A DNA stretch of 64,000 nucleotides from Immundisolibacter sp. (lineage in GTDB: Bacteria; Pseudomonadota; Gammaproteobacteria; Immundisolibacterales; Immundisolibacteraceae): contig NZ_JACIZD010000001.1 of NCBI RefSeq assembly GCF_014359565.1, positions 62,001 to 126,000 of the forward strand, given 5' to 3'. The translations under genes and the position numbers were made by a program. The notes beneath the pieces are model-generated. The model was not told where the DNA came from, did no database searches, and saw only the letters and a program-made list of their open reading frames with translations. Shown in pieces: positions 25,100-34,086 of the stretch. Positions within the stretch are counted from its first letter, which is position 1. Each line of letters begins with the position of its first letter.

Positions 25100-25306
25100 G
25101 ACACTGCCCGGCGGGCGACCAAAGCGTTCTTGTGCAACGCGCAGGCGTTCCTGAACGGCCCACCAGCGGGCGTCCAGATACGTTAAAGAATTTGCAGCAG
25201 TGGCAGATGTAATGGCATAACCCCACTGTTGGATCGCGGCGCAGTATAGCAGCGGCCCCTACCGCCCCCGGGTCCGAGGGGCGCTCGCGCAAGGTGCATC
25301 GACCGC

Positions 25307-26344
25307 ATGGACATCACTGAACTGCTGGCATTCACGGTTACCAACAAGGCGTCTGACCTGCACCTGTCGGCGGGCATGCCGCCGATGATCCGCGTCGATG
25401 GCGATGTGCGCCGGCTCGACCTGCCGGCGCTGGACCACTCGCAGGTCCACGACATGGTGTACGACATCATGAACGACCGCCAGCGCAAGGACTACGAGGA
25501 GTTTCTGGAAACCGACTTCTCGTTCGAGATCCCCGGCCTGGCGCGTTTTCGGGTCAACGCATTCAACCAGCACCGCGGCGCGGCGGCGGCCTTCCGCAAC
25601 GTGCCCAACAAGATCCTGAACCTGGAGGAGCTCGAAGCGCCGCAGGCCTTTGCCGAACTGGCCATGCTGCCGCGCGGCATCGTGCTGGTGACAGGACCCA
25701 CCGGTTCGGGCAAGTCGACCACCCTGGCGGCCATGCTCGACGAGAAGAACCGGGCCGAATACGGCCATGTGGTCACCATCGAGGACCCGATCGAGTTCGT
25801 GCACGAGAGCAAGCGCTGCCTGATCAACCAGCGCGAGGTGCACCGCGACACGCTGGGCTTCAGCGAGGCCCTGCGCTCGGCCCTGCGCGAGGACCCCGAC
25901 ACCATCCTGGTCGGCGAAATGCGCGACCTGGAAACGATCCGCCTGGCGCTGACTGCGGCCGAAACCGGGCATCTGGTGTTCGCCACCCTGCACACCAGCT
26001 CGGCCGCCAAGACCATCGACCGCATCATCGACGTATTCCCGTCCGGCGAGAAGGATATGGTGCGCGCCATGCTGTCCGAATCGCTGCGCGCGGTGATCGC
26101 GCAGACCCTGCTCAAGCGCATCGGCGGCGGACGCGTCGCCGCGCACGAGATCATGATGGGCACGCCGGCGATTCGAAACCTGATCCGCGAGAACAAGGTG
26201 GCGCAGATCTACTCCGCCATCCAGACCGGCCAGGCGCACGGCATGCAGACACTCGACCAGTGCCTGCAGAAAATGGTCACGCACCGCAAGATAACCCGGG
26301 AAGAGGCCGCCGTGCGTGCCGTCAACAAGGAACTGTTCCGCTAG
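25307..26344 (+). CDS. pilT: Type IV pilus retraction ATPase PilT
   Basis: 345 residues, full length. Hexameric cytoplasmic ATPase that depolymerises the pilin fibre for twitching motility and DNA uptake. N-terminal PAS-like domain (LLAFTVTNKASDLHLSAGMP), Walker A GPTGSGKS at 130-137, Asp box VTIEDPIEFVH, Walker B ILVGEMRDLET, His box GHLVFATLHT, and the C-terminal AIRNLIRENKVAQIYSAIQT retraction motif. Divergent from yggS; pilU follows 44 bases later. The pilTU-yggS-proC arrangement is classic for gammaproteobacteria. Confidence 0.97.
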   Translation: MDITELLAFTVTNKASDLHLSAGMPPMIRVDGDVRRLDLPALDHSQVHDMVYDIMNDRQRKDYEEFLETDFSFEIPGLARFRVNAFNQHRGAAAAFRNVPNKILNLEELEAPQAFAELAMLPRGIVLVTGPTGSGKSTTLAAMLDEKNRAEYGHVVTIEDPIEFVHESKRCLINQREVHRDTLGFSEALRSALREDPDTILVGEMRDLETIRLALTAAETGHLVFATLHTSSAAKTIDRIIDVFPSGEKDMVRAMLSESLRAVIAQTLLKRIGGGRVAAHEIMMGTPAIRNLIRENKVAQIYSAIQTGQAHGMQTLDQCLQKMVTHRKITREEAAVRAVNKELFR

Positions 26345-26388
26345 CCGGCAACCGCCCGCTGGAACTGCCTCATCACCCGGAGCCCGCC

Positions 26389-27588
26389 GTGATCGACTTC
26401 GCCACCCTGCTGCAGATGATGGTCGACCAGAACTCGTCGGACCTGTTCGTGACCGCCGGCGTCGCGCCCAGCATCAAGACGCACGGCACCGTGAAGCCGG
26501 CCTGTGAGGAAAAGCTCGACGCCGAACAGGCGCGCGAAATGTGCTACGCCGTCATGAACGAGCGCCAGCGCACGCAGCTGGAGAACACCTTCGAGTGCCA
26601 GTTCGCCATCTCGGCGCGCGGCATCGGGCGCTTCCGGGTCAGCACCTTCATCCAGCGCGGCAACGTCGGCATGGTGGTGCGCAAGATCGAGACCCACATC
26701 CCGACCCTGGAAGAGCTGCAGGTGCCGATGGTGCTGCGCGAGATCTCCATGATCAAGCGTGGGCTGGCGCTGATGGTGGGCGGTACCGGCACCGGCAAGT
26801 CCACCACGTTGGCGGCCATGGTCGGCTACCGCAATAACAACAGCACCGGCCACATCATCACCATCGAGGATCCGATTGAGTACCTGCACCCCCACGGCGG
26901 CTGCATCGTCACCCAGCGCGAGGTGGGCGTGGACACCCTGTCCTTCGAGGAAGCGCTCAAGAACACGCTGCGCCAGGCGCCCGACGTGATCCTGATCGGC
27001 GAAATCCGCGCCCGCGAAACCATGGAACACGCCATCGCCTTTGCCGAAACCGGCCATCTGTGCCTGGCCACGCTGCATGCCAACAATGCCAACCAGGCGC
27101 TGGACCGCATCATCAACTTCTTCCCCGAGGACCGGCGCCAGCAGCTGTTCATGGACCTGTCATTGAACCTGAAGGCCATCGTCTCGCAGCGCCTGCTGCC
27201 GACCGTCGACGGCAAGGGGCGGCGCGCGGCAGTGGAGGTGATGCTGGCCAGCCCGCTGATCACCGACCTGATCCGCAAGGGCCAGGTGCACGAGATCAAG
27301 CCGATCATGGCCCGCTCGAACGAGCTTGGCATGCGCACCTTCGATCAGGCCTTGCATGCCCTGTATGCCGAAGGCGTCATCACCTACGACGAGGCCATCG
27401 CCAACGCCGATTCGGCCAACGATTTGCGCCTGCTGATCAAGCTGGAACGCGATGGCGCGGCGGCCCAGATGGCGCAGGATTCGCAGAAATTCTCACTCAA
27501 GCAAGAGGTCAAGGACGAGCCGGCACCGCTGGTGTTCAGCCGCCCGCTGCCGATGGCCTCCCGGCCGGGCGAAGGCCAGAACAGCTAG
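26389..27588 (+). CDS. pilU: PilT-dependent retraction ATPase PilU
   Basis: 399 residues. Paralogue of PilT that assists forceful pilus retraction. Walker A GGTGTGKS near residue 132, Asp box ITIEDPIEYLH, Walker B ILIGEIRARETMEHA, His box GHLCLATLHANNANQALDRI, and the acidic PilU C-terminal tail with EVKDEPAPLVFSRP. The GTG at 26389 with CGGAG upstream is chosen; it reads VIDFATLLQMMVDQNSSDLF, the exact PilU beginning. An earlier in-frame ATG at 26260 lies inside pilT. Confidence 0.96.
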   Translation: MIDFATLLQMMVDQNSSDLFVTAGVAPSIKTHGTVKPACEEKLDAEQAREMCYAVMNERQRTQLENTFECQFAISARGIGRFRVSTFIQRGNVGMVVRKIETHIPTLEELQVPMVLREISMIKRGLALMVGGTGTGKSTTLAAMVGYRNNNSTGHIITIEDPIEYLHPHGGCIVTQREVGVDTLSFEEALKNTLRQAPDVILIGEIRARETMEHAIAFAETGHLCLATLHANNANQALDRIINFFPEDRRQQLFMDLSLNLKAIVSQRLLPTVDGKGRRAAVEVMLASPLITDLIRKGQVHEIKPIMARSNELGMRTFDQALHALYAEGVITYDEAIANADSANDLRLLIKLERDGAAAQMAQDSQKFSLKQEVKDEPAPLVFSRPLPMASRPGEGQNS

Positions 27589-27636
27589 GGAACGGCGGCT
27601 CCCGCAGCGCAGGGATGCCCTGCCACGATCGCTGGT

Positions 27637-27738
27637 TGTAGGAGCCCGGCTGTGCCGGGCGATCCTCGCGCAGCGAGGCTGCGTTCCCACCCGGGTTTTC
27701 TCCAGGTGGCGGGCGCCGAGAAAATCCAGGGTGGATCC
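27637..27738 (-). repeat. Dispersed ~100-bp repeat R3, copy A
   Basis: Contains the palindromic core GGAGCCCGGC-TGTGCC-GGGCGATC, then TCGCGCAGCGAGGCTGCG, and an outer part with GAAAATCCAGGGTGGATCC. The reverse complement matches 33971-34066 and 37068-37165. Located between pilU and the convergent nitronate monooxygenase gene. Confidence 0.75.
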
Positions 27739-27780
27739 CCAGCGTCCCCAGGCTTCAGCCGGCTGCCGGGCCGGGCCGGC

Positions 27781-28743
27781 TCAGCTCACCGGCAGACGCT
27801 CGAGCGCAGCACCCGCCTCGGCCAGAAAATCCCGCACGATGGCGCCGGCCGGCTTGATGTCGTGCACGCCGCCGCAGCTCTGGCCGGTCGGCAGGCAGCC
27901 GCGGTCCGGGTCGTCGCTGGTGCCCAGCAGGTCCAGCACGCCGGCTTGCCGCGACGCCTCCATCTGCTGCGGAAACGGCAGGATGTCCGCCTCGCGGCCG
28001 ATCCAGGAATCCGTGTAGCTGTTGCGAAAGCCGCGCATCTGCTTGCCGCTGTAGCAGCGCGTGAGCGTGGTGTCGCTGGCCTCGGCGCCGACGATGCGCC
28101 GTTTCCAGGACTCGACCGCCCGGGCCTCGTCGCTGGCGATGAAGCGCGTGCCCAGCACCACGCCCTGCGCGCCCATGGCCAGCGCCGCCACCAGCTGACT
28201 GCCGTGGGCGATGCCGCCGGCCGCCAGTACCGGCGTGTCGCCGGCCACCGCCACTACCTGCGGGATCAGGCTCCAGGTGCCGATGTTGCCGGTGTGACCG
28301 CCGGCATCGGTGCCCTGCGCGACGATGAAATCAACCCCGGCCGCGACCACCTTTCGGGCGTGGCGGGGCGCGCCGATCATGGCGCCGACTTTCATGCCAG
28401 CCCGGCGCAGCTGTGGCATCAGCTCGACCGGCAGGCCCAGCGCCGACAGAAAGATAGGGCAACCCTCGTCCATCATCACGTCGAGCTGGGCGTCGAACAC
28501 GCCGGCCATCGGCACCAGCAGGTCCAGCGCCCAGGGCTTGTCGGTGAGGGACTTGATTTCCTGGATGTGCTCGCGAATCTGCGCCGGCTCCAGCCCGGCG
28601 GCGCCGTACACGCCAAGGCCACCGGCATTGCTGACCGCGGCGACCAGCCTGGGCCAGGACACGCCGCCCATGCCGGCCAGCACGATTGGCAGCTCGATGC
28701 CGATGTGTTCGCAAAACGGGGTTCTGAATTGCCTTGCAGTCAC
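27781..28743 (-). CDS. Nitronate monooxygenase / enoyl-ACP reductase II-like flavoprotein
   Basis: 320 residues, FMN-dependent TIM-barrel oxidoreductase of the 2-nitropropane dioxygenase family. Visible: IELPIVLAGMGGVSWPRLVA at the N-terminus, GLGVYGAAGL, the catalytic-His motif QGTDAGGHTGNIGTWSLIP, and the phosphate-binding AGGIAHGSQLVAALAMGAQG. Members oxidise nitronates or act on unsaturated acyl substrates; the exact substrate is unclear. Starts at GTG 28743 beside the dioxygenase beta gene (8-base gap), so it is part of that operon and may process a catabolic intermediate. A longer frame upstream overlaps the beta subunit and is not used. Confidence 0.85.
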   Translation of the reverse strand: MTARQFRTPFCEHIGIELPIVLAGMGGVSWPRLVAAVSNAGGLGVYGAAGLEPAQIREHIQEIKSLTDKPWALDLLVPMAGVFDAQLDVMMDEGCPIFLSALGLPVELMPQLRRAGMKVGAMIGAPRHARKVVAAGVDFIVAQGTDAGGHTGNIGTWSLIPQVVAVAGDTPVLAAGGIAHGSQLVAALAMGAQGVVLGTRFIASDEARAVESWKRRIVGAEASDTTLTRCYSGKQMRGFRNSYTDSWIGREADILPFPQQMEASRQAGVLDLLGTSDDPDRGCLPTGQSCGGVHDIKPAGAIVRDFLAEAGAALERLPVS

Positions 28744-28751
28744 GGGCAGCC

Positions 28752-29246
28752 TCAGACCAGATAAAAATCGAGCAGGGTCGGGATGTAGTCGTTCAGCACG
28801 CTGATTTTCTGGCGCGCGATGCGCCAGTCGGTGCCGTCGCGGCGCAGCGTGTGCTGGTAGTGGCCAAAGTAGGCCTGCGACTGCGCCCGCCAGTGGTAAT
28901 CCACCCGAAAGACGGCAAACAGCCGGATCGCATCGTCGCCGGCTTCGTCCACCTGGATGTTGGTAATGGCGTGACAGGTGCGCGGCATGGGGTCGGAGGC
29001 CACCGAGGTGCCGGACTGCACGCGCCACACCCGGTCCGCCAGGCGTGAGCGCAGGTCGTAGTAGATCAGCGACACCTGCGTGTTGGGGTCTTCGGTCTGG
29101 CGCTGTTCGCTCAGCCAGGCCGGCACCCAGTACTCGCAGTCCTCGGTGAACAGGTCCAGCCAGTCCTGCCAGCGGCGCTCGTCGAGCAGCCGGGCCTGGC
29201 GGTACAGCAGCGCGCTGCCGGTGGCGAGGGCCTGCTCGGGACTCAT
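28752..29246 (-). CDS. Ring-hydroxylating dioxygenase small (beta) subunit
   Basis: 164 residues, SnoaL/NTF2-like beta subunit (PF00866 type). Landmarks: ALLYRQARLLDERRWQDWLD, LFTEDCEYWVP, the LIYYDLRSRLADRVWRVQSG segment and the closing ARQKISVLNDYIPTLLDFYL. It pairs with the Rieske alpha subunit to make an alpha3beta3 oxygenase. The start at 29246 overlaps the alpha stop (ATGA), so the two are translationally coupled. Confidence 0.92.
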   Translation of the reverse strand: MSPEQALATGSALLYRQARLLDERRWQDWLDLFTEDCEYWVPAWLSEQRQTEDPNTQVSLIYYDLRSRLADRVWRVQSGTSVASDPMPRTCHAITNIQVDEAGDDAIRLFAVFRVDYHWRAQSQAYFGHYQHTLRRDGTDWRIARQKISVLNDYIPTLLDFYLV

Positions 29247-30604
29247 GGCGTCACCTCGCTGGCCAGGCCGGCCTTGATGCGCCGCGCCCACTCCCGATAG
29301 GAGCCATGGAACACGGTTTCGTCCTGCACGTCCGAGCGGCCGCTGGACGAGGTCAGCGGCGTGATGCCGATCTCCCGCGCGAACTCGTCCGGCCCCTGAA
29401 TGACCTGACGCAGCCCGCGCAGATGACCGAGGCCAACCGCCGGCGCGCTGCGCGCGCGCAGACCCATCTGAACCGACTCGTACACCCGCGAGTCGTCCGG
29501 CGTGGCGAGGCCAGTCGGGTTGAAGAAATCCTCGAACTGGTGAATCCGCAGCTTGCGCTGGTCGGCCGGCTCGCCCTTCGGGCCGATGCAGTAGCTGCGC
29601 ATCTCGGTGCGGTCCACCGCCAGCGGGCGCATGACGCGCATCTGGATGCAGGCGTTGCACGAGAACTGCAGGTTCGGGAACACCGTGAAGTTGATGGTTT
29701 TGAGCATCATGTCGGCGCGCTGCTGGCCGACGCGCGCCTTGAGCGCGTCGTACTGGCGGTACAGCGGCCGCACCTCGGGGTTGGCGGTGTGGATCCAGAT
29801 CGCGCCGTGGCCGTTGGCGAAGGTGTAGCTGCCCGACGGGATGGCCGGGTCCACGAAATCGGCGATGTCGATGTTGCGAAAGCTGCTGCCGCCGCTGGCG
29901 CGCGAGGCGGCGATGTTGATGAAGCTCGGGTGGGTGGAGGTCAGGTGATAGGCGTCCAGGCAGTTCTCGAGCTGCATCTTCCAGTTGGCGTCGTAGGTGT
30001 AATACGAGCGCCCGGGGATGACCTCGGTGCCGTGCTCGGACTGGTCGACGATCATGTCCAGAAACGCGCTGATGCCGGCCAGGTGTTCTTCCAGTGGTGG
30101 CACGTCGGGGTTCAGGCTGCCGAACAGGAAGCCGCGGTAATTGCCAAAGCGCGCCAGCGGCGGCAGGCGCGTGTCGGCCTGCTCGAAATGCGCCGGATAC
30201 GCGCCCTGGGCGCGGTCCTTGACCAGCACGCAGTTGCCTCGGGCGTCGAAGGTCCAGCCGTGGTACGGGCAGACGTGGAACTTGCGGTTGCCCGATTCGC
30301 TCTGGCACACCGCCGCGCCCTTGTGCGGGCACACGTTCAGGAAGGCGCCGATCTTGCCCTTGTCGTCGCGGTGCAGCAGCACCGGCTGGCGGCCGATCCA
30401 GGTGGCCAGGTAATCGAGCGGTTTGGGCAGCTGCGTTTCGTGCGCCAGGAACACCCAGTGGCGCTCGAACACGTGGCGCATTTCCAGCTCGAACAGCGCC
30501 GGGTCGCGGTACACGTCGCGGTGGACATCGAACACGCCGGCCGCCGGGTCGTCGCGCAGGTAGCGTTCCGGCACCGGCAGGGCGCTGTCGTGGATGGCGT
30601 TCAT
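29243..30604 (-). CDS. Ring-hydroxylating dioxygenase large (alpha) subunit, Rieske type
   Basis: 453 residues. Rieske [2Fe-2S] ligands C92/H94 (NVCPHKG) and C112/H115 (CPYHGW); mononuclear iron ligands D217-region, H220 and H225 (NCLDAYHLTSTH), with a later Asp in the QFEDFFNPTG segment as likely third ligand. It hydroxylates an aromatic ring using O2 and electrons from a reductase that is not in this window. Overall it resembles the benzoate/anthranilate/toluate branch by length and the DDSRVYESVQ phrase, but the substrate cannot be named. First gene of a three-gene operon with beta subunit and nitronate monooxygenase-like gene; divergent from a class II aldolase gene. Confidence 0.93.
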   Translation of the reverse strand: MNAIHDSALPVPERYLRDDPAAGVFDVHRDVYRDPALFELEMRHVFERHWVFLAHETQLPKPLDYLATWIGRQPVLLHRDDKGKIGAFLNVCPHKGAAVCQSESGNRKFHVCPYHGWTFDARGNCVLVKDRAQGAYPAHFEQADTRLPPLARFGNYRGFLFGSLNPDVPPLEEHLAGISAFLDMIVDQSEHGTEVIPGRSYYTYDANWKMQLENCLDAYHLTSTHPSFINIAASRASGGSSFRNIDIADFVDPAIPSGSYTFANGHGAIWIHTANPEVRPLYRQYDALKARVGQQRADMMLKTINFTVFPNLQFSCNACIQMRVMRPLAVDRTEMRSYCIGPKGEPADQRKLRIHQFEDFFNPTGLATPDDSRVYESVQMGLRARSAPAVGLGHLRGLRQVIQGPDEFAREIGITPLTSSSGRSDVQDETVFHGSYREWARRIKAGLASEVTP

Positions 30605-30819
30605 TGAGCTTCTCCTCCGGTTCGCGGACGGCGATCCACCGCTGCGACGGTTTGCTGTCGGGCACGCGCCATCCCTGGCGAGGCAACTTTAACGATCGTA
30701 AGGTAAGTGCCGCAAGCGCGCCGCCGGGCGCTATGCTTCACCGGACCCGCGCCGGTACGTCGGCGCACCGCTCACGTGGCTACGGATGGCCCGCCCATGA
30801 CCCCGAGGAGAAACACGCC
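30605..30819. promoter_or_regulatory. Divergent promoter region of the dioxygenase and aldolase genes
   Basis: 215 bases between the two starts. Contains an 8-base palindrome ACGATCGT (30692-30699) inside CTTTAACGATCGTAAGG, a plausible centre for a TetR- or GntR-type operator. No regulator gene lies nearby. Confidence 0.35.
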
Positions 30820-31617
30820 ATGAACCAGCCCCGTGACTTCGAACTGCCGGTCGGCATCCGCCCCGACCAATGCTCGCCCGAGGAATGGCAGACGCGGGTG
30901 GAGCTTGCCGCCGCCTACCGCCTGGCCGACCGCTTCGGCTGGTCGATGCTGATCTTCAACCACATCACCGCCCGGGTGCCGGGCAAGGACGATCACTTCC
31001 TGATCAACAACTTCGGCCTGATGTACGACGAGATCACGGCCTCCAACCTGCTCAGGATCGATCTGGACGGCAAGCTGGTCGGCGACTATGTCGGCGAGAC
31101 GCGCGTGAACCGCGCCGGCTACGTCATCCACAGCGCCATCCATGCCGCCCGCCACGACGTGCAGTGCGTCATGCACACCCACACCGTGGCCGGCGAGGCG
31201 ATATCGACCTGCGCCACCGGCCTGCTGCACGTGAACCAGGACTCGATGCAGCTGACCGGGCAGGTGGCCTACCACGAGTTCGAGGGCCTGGCCGTCGACG
31301 AGGGCGAGAAGCAGCGCCTGGTGGCCGACTTCGGCGACAAGAAAGTGCTGGTGCTGCGCAATCACGGCATGCTCACGGCCGGCGCCAGCGTCGGCGAGGC
31401 CTTCATGCTGATGTGGCTGCTGGAGCACGCCTGCCGCGTGCAGGTGGCGGCATTGTCGATGGGCCAGCCGTTGCACGGCGCGCCGGAGGTGCTCGGGCGC
31501 ATCGCCGACCTGGTGCCCACCCAGCAGGGCATCATCACGCCGACCGGCCTGGGCGGACTGCCGTTTCGGTCGCTGATGCGCTGGCTGGACCGGCAGGATT
31601 CGAGCTACCGAAACTGA
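30820..31617 (+). CDS. Class II aldolase/adducin family protein
   Basis: 265 residues. Zinc-dependent aldolase fold: SMLIFNHITARVPGKDDHFL, LLRIDLDGKLVGDY, the zinc-binding pair MHTHTVAGEAIS, and the third-ligand region VLRNHGMLTAGASVGEAFML. Members split sugar phosphates or act as decarboxylases on catabolic intermediates; substrate is not apparent. Start at 30820 chosen for GAGGAG 12 bases upstream. Divergent from a ring-hydroxylating dioxygenase operon, so a role in the same catabolic route is plausible. Confidence 0.88.
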   Translation: MNQPRDFELPVGIRPDQCSPEEWQTRVELAAAYRLADRFGWSMLIFNHITARVPGKDDHFLINNFGLMYDEITASNLLRIDLDGKLVGDYVGETRVNRAGYVIHSAIHAARHDVQCVMHTHTVAGEAISTCATGLLHVNQDSMQLTGQVAYHEFEGLAVDEGEKQRLVADFGDKKVLVLRNHGMLTAGASVGEAFMLMWLLEHACRVQVAALSMGQPLHGAPEVLGRIADLVPTQQGIITPTGLGGLPFRSLMRWLDRQDSSYRN

Positions 31618-31646
31618 GCTGCGCTTTCACACAGGGAGGAGTGACC

Positions 31647-32033
31647 ATGCCACTGGCCAGATTCGTGCTGATCTTCACCGGCATTTCGTTTTTCGGATAT
31701 GCCGTCGCCTGCTTTCTGTATCCGGTCGAGGTGGCTGGCCGCTTCACCGGCTACGGCCTCGAAGCCGCCGCCGGGCTGGTCGAGGTGCGCGCCATGTACG
31801 GTGGGCTGCAGGCCGGTTTCGGCGTCTTCTGCCTGCTGGCCGGCTGGCGGCGGGAATGGACGGTGCCGGGCCTGACGGCCATCGCCACCGTGATGGGCGG
31901 CCTGGTTCTGGCGCGCAGCGTCGCCATGGGCATCCACGGTCCAGCCGGTGCGAATCCGGGCGCCGCCATCTACGAGGGCATCACCACGCTGCTGGCGGTG
32001 GTCGCGCTGATCCGCCTGCGGGGGCGCGTGTGA
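31647..32033 (+). CDS. Small membrane protein, DUF4345-like
   Basis: 128 residues with four hydrophobic segments (about 5-24, 45-65, 74-92, 103-122). The phrase LVEVRAMYGGLQAGFGVFCL matches the conserved core of DUF4345-type membrane proteins. Function unknown. AGGGAGGAG precedes the ATG. It overlaps the next gene (TGATG) and follows the aldolase gene by 29 bases, so the three are probably one transcript. Confidence 0.75.
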   Translation: MPLARFVLIFTGISFFGYAVACFLYPVEVAGRFTGYGLEAAAGLVEVRAMYGGLQAGFGVFCLLAGWRREWTVPGLTAIATVMGGLVLARSVAMGIHGPAGANPGAAIYEGITTLLAVVALIRLRGRV

Positions 32034-32464
32034 TGAGCTGGGCCAGGCGTCTGATGTTTCTGTTGATTGCCGTCAGCGGCGCAGCCGGAGCCGATCCTAT
32101 GCAAGAGGTTCTCGCCGCCGATGACGCACGCACCGCAGCTCTGATCGCCGCCGACCGGCCGGCCCTGGACCGCACCCTGGCCCGGGAACTGCGCTACGTG
32201 CACAGCAACGGCCTGACGCAGGACCGGGCCGAATATTTGGATGCCGCCATCGGCGGCGCCATGCAGTACCGCGTCATCCGGCCGCTGCAGCGGCAGGCGC
32301 GCCCGATTGCCGACACGGTGGCGCTGCTGACCGGCAGCAATCACGTTGAGGTCGTTCTGAACGGCAGGCCGCTGCAGGCCGAGGTGCTGTACACCGCGGT
32401 TTACGTGCAGGAAGACGGCGCCTGGAAGATGACCGCCTGGCAGTCCACACCCGCCCCGAACTAG
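32033..32464 (+). CDS. Secreted NTF2/SnoaL-like protein (DUF4440 type)
   Basis: 143 residues: a signal peptide (about 1-19, [14 protein letters not shown]) then a cone-shaped NTF2-like domain with [40 protein letters not shown]-like spacing and the closing [13 protein letters not shown] strand typical of DUF4440. Periplasmic location predicted. Function unknown; such domains often bind small hydrophobic ligands or act on them. Coupled to the preceding membrane-protein gene. Confidence 0.75.
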   Translation: MSWARRLMFLLIAVSGAAGADPMQEVLAADDARTAALIAADRPALDRTLARELRYVHSNGLTQDRAEYLDAAIGGAMQYRVIRPLQRQARPIADTVALLTGSNHVEVVLNGRPLQAEVLYTAVYVQEDGAWKMTAWQSTPAPN

Positions 32465-32475
32465 AGCCCCACGCG

Positions 32476-33930
32476 GTGACGACCCTTTCCCTGGGCGCCA
32501 GCGCCGCCGGCGTCCCGGTTGACCTGCGGGTCGGCATGGCCAACCGGCATGGCCTGATCGCCGGCGCCACCGGCACCGGCAAGACCGTCACCCTGCAAAC
32601 CCTGGCCGAGGGCTTCTCGCGGGCCGGGGTGCCGGTGTTCCTGGCCGACGTGAAGGGCGACCTGTCCGGCCTGGCGCAGCCGGCGCAGCCGGGCAAGCGC
32701 ATCCTGGCCCGCGTGGCCGAGCTGGGCATCAGGGACTACGCGCCGCGCGCCAACCCGGTGGTGTTCTGGGATCTGTACGGCAAGGCGGGCCACCCGGTGC
32801 GGGCCACCGTCTCGGACCTCGGGCCGTTGCTGCTGGCGAGCCTGCTGGAACTGAACGACACGCAGACCGGCGTGCTGTACGCGGCGTTCAAGGTCGCGGA
32901 CGACCAGGGTCTGTTGTTGCTGGACCTGAAGGATCTGCGCAGTTTGCTGGCCTGGGTGGCCGACAACTCGGCCGCCCTGCGCGGCCAGTACGGCAACCTC
33001 AGCGGCGCCAGCGTGGCGGCCATTCAGCGTCAGCTGCTGGTGCTGGAAGCGGACGGTGCCGGGCAGTTCTTCGGCGAGCCGGCGCTCGATCTGGCCGACC
33101 TGACGCGCACGGATTTCTCCGGCCAGGGCGTGATCAGCGTGCTCGACGCCACCGCGCTGATGCCCCGGCCGCGCCTGTACGCCACCTTCCTGCTGTGGCT
33201 GCTGGCCGAGCTGTTCGAGCGGCTGCCGGAAGTCGGCGACCTCGACCGGCCGCGGCTGGTGTTCTTCTTCGACGAGGCGCACCTGCTGTTCGACACCGCG
33301 CCCAAGGCCCTGCTGGAAAAGATCGAACAGGTGGTGCGGCTGATTCGCTCCAAGGGCGTCGGCGTCTACTTCGTCAGCCAGAACCCGCAGGACATTCCGG
33401 ACCCGGTGCTGGGCCAGCTCGGCAACCGCGTGCAGCACGCGCTGCGCGCCTTCACGCCGCGGGACCGCGCCGCCGTGCGGGCCGCGGCACAGAACTTTCG
33501 CGCCAATCCGGGGCTGGACGTGGAAAGCACGCTGACCGAGCTGGCGATCGGCGAGGCGCTGGTGTCGGTGCTCGACGCGCGCGGCATGCCAACGCCGGTC
33601 GAGCGCACGCTGATCCGCCCGCCGCAGTCGCGCCTGGGCCCGCTCACGCCGGCCGAACGGGCCGAACACATGGCCCGCTCGCCGCTGGCCGGGCGTTACG
33701 ACACGGCGGTCGACCGCGAATCGGCGCACGAGCTGCTGGCGGCGCGGGCGGCCGCGGCCGATGCCGGCGCGCCGGCGCCGTCCACCGGATCGGCGCCGAG
33801 GCCCCGCCGCCGCGAGCCGGACACGCTGCTGGAAACCACCGCCAAAAGCGCCCTGCGCGCCATCGGCAGCCAGCTTGGCCGGCAATTGGTGCGCGGCGTG
33901 CTGGGTTCGTTGCTGGGCGGTCGGCGCTAG
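32476..33930 (+). CDS. HerA-like ATPase of the YjgR/DUF853 family
   Basis: 484 residues, GTG start. P-loop [15 protein letters not shown] (about 30-44), Walker [13 protein letters not shown] (about 256-267) and the [16 protein letters not shown] sensor segment define the YjgR branch of HerA/FtsK-type ATPases. The N-terminal sheet and the Ala/Arg-rich C-terminal tail (ending [10 protein letters not shown]) are usual for the family. Some relatives work with nucleases in DNA end processing or defence; YjgR itself is uncharacterised. No partner nuclease gene is adjacent. Confidence 0.88.
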   Translation: MTTLSLGASAAGVPVDLRVGMANRHGLIAGATGTGKTVTLQTLAEGFSRAGVPVFLADVKGDLSGLAQPAQPGKRILARVAELGIRDYAPRANPVVFWDLYGKAGHPVRATVSDLGPLLLASLLELNDTQTGVLYAAFKVADDQGLLLLDLKDLRSLLAWVADNSAALRGQYGNLSGASVAAIQRQLLVLEADGAGQFFGEPALDLADLTRTDFSGQGVISVLDATALMPRPRLYATFLLWLLAELFERLPEVGDLDRPRLVFFFDEAHLLFDTAPKALLEKIEQVVRLIRSKGVGVYFVSQNPQDIPDPVLGQLGNRVQHALRAFTPRDRAAVRAAAQNFRANPGLDVESTLTELAIGEALVSVLDARGMPTPVERTLIRPPQSRLGPLTPAERAEHMARSPLAGRYDTAVDRESAHELLAARAAAADAGAPAPSTGSAPRPRRREPDTLLETTAKSALRAIGSQLGRQLVRGVLGSLLGGRR

Positions 33931-33970
33931 CGCGGGGCGTGGGGGAGCGCCGGCGCGTGTAGGGAATCTG

Positions 33971-34066
33971 AATAAATCTGTCCTGGATTTTTCAGCGCCC
34001 GCAACCGAAAACCCTTGTGCGCAGCTTTGCTGCGCGATGATCGCCCGGCGCAGCCGGCCTCCCACA
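33971..34066 (+). repeat. Dispersed ~100-bp repeat R3, copy B
   Basis: AATAAATCTGTCCTGGAT at the left, then CAGCGCCCGCAACCG and the core GCAGC-TTT-GCTGC GCGATGATCGCCCGGCGCAGCCGG. About 11 bases shorter than copy C in the centre. Lies between the HerA-like gene and the convergent sulfotransferase gene. Confidence 0.78.
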
Positions 34067-34086
34067 GTCCTCTGTGCAGCGTTTCC

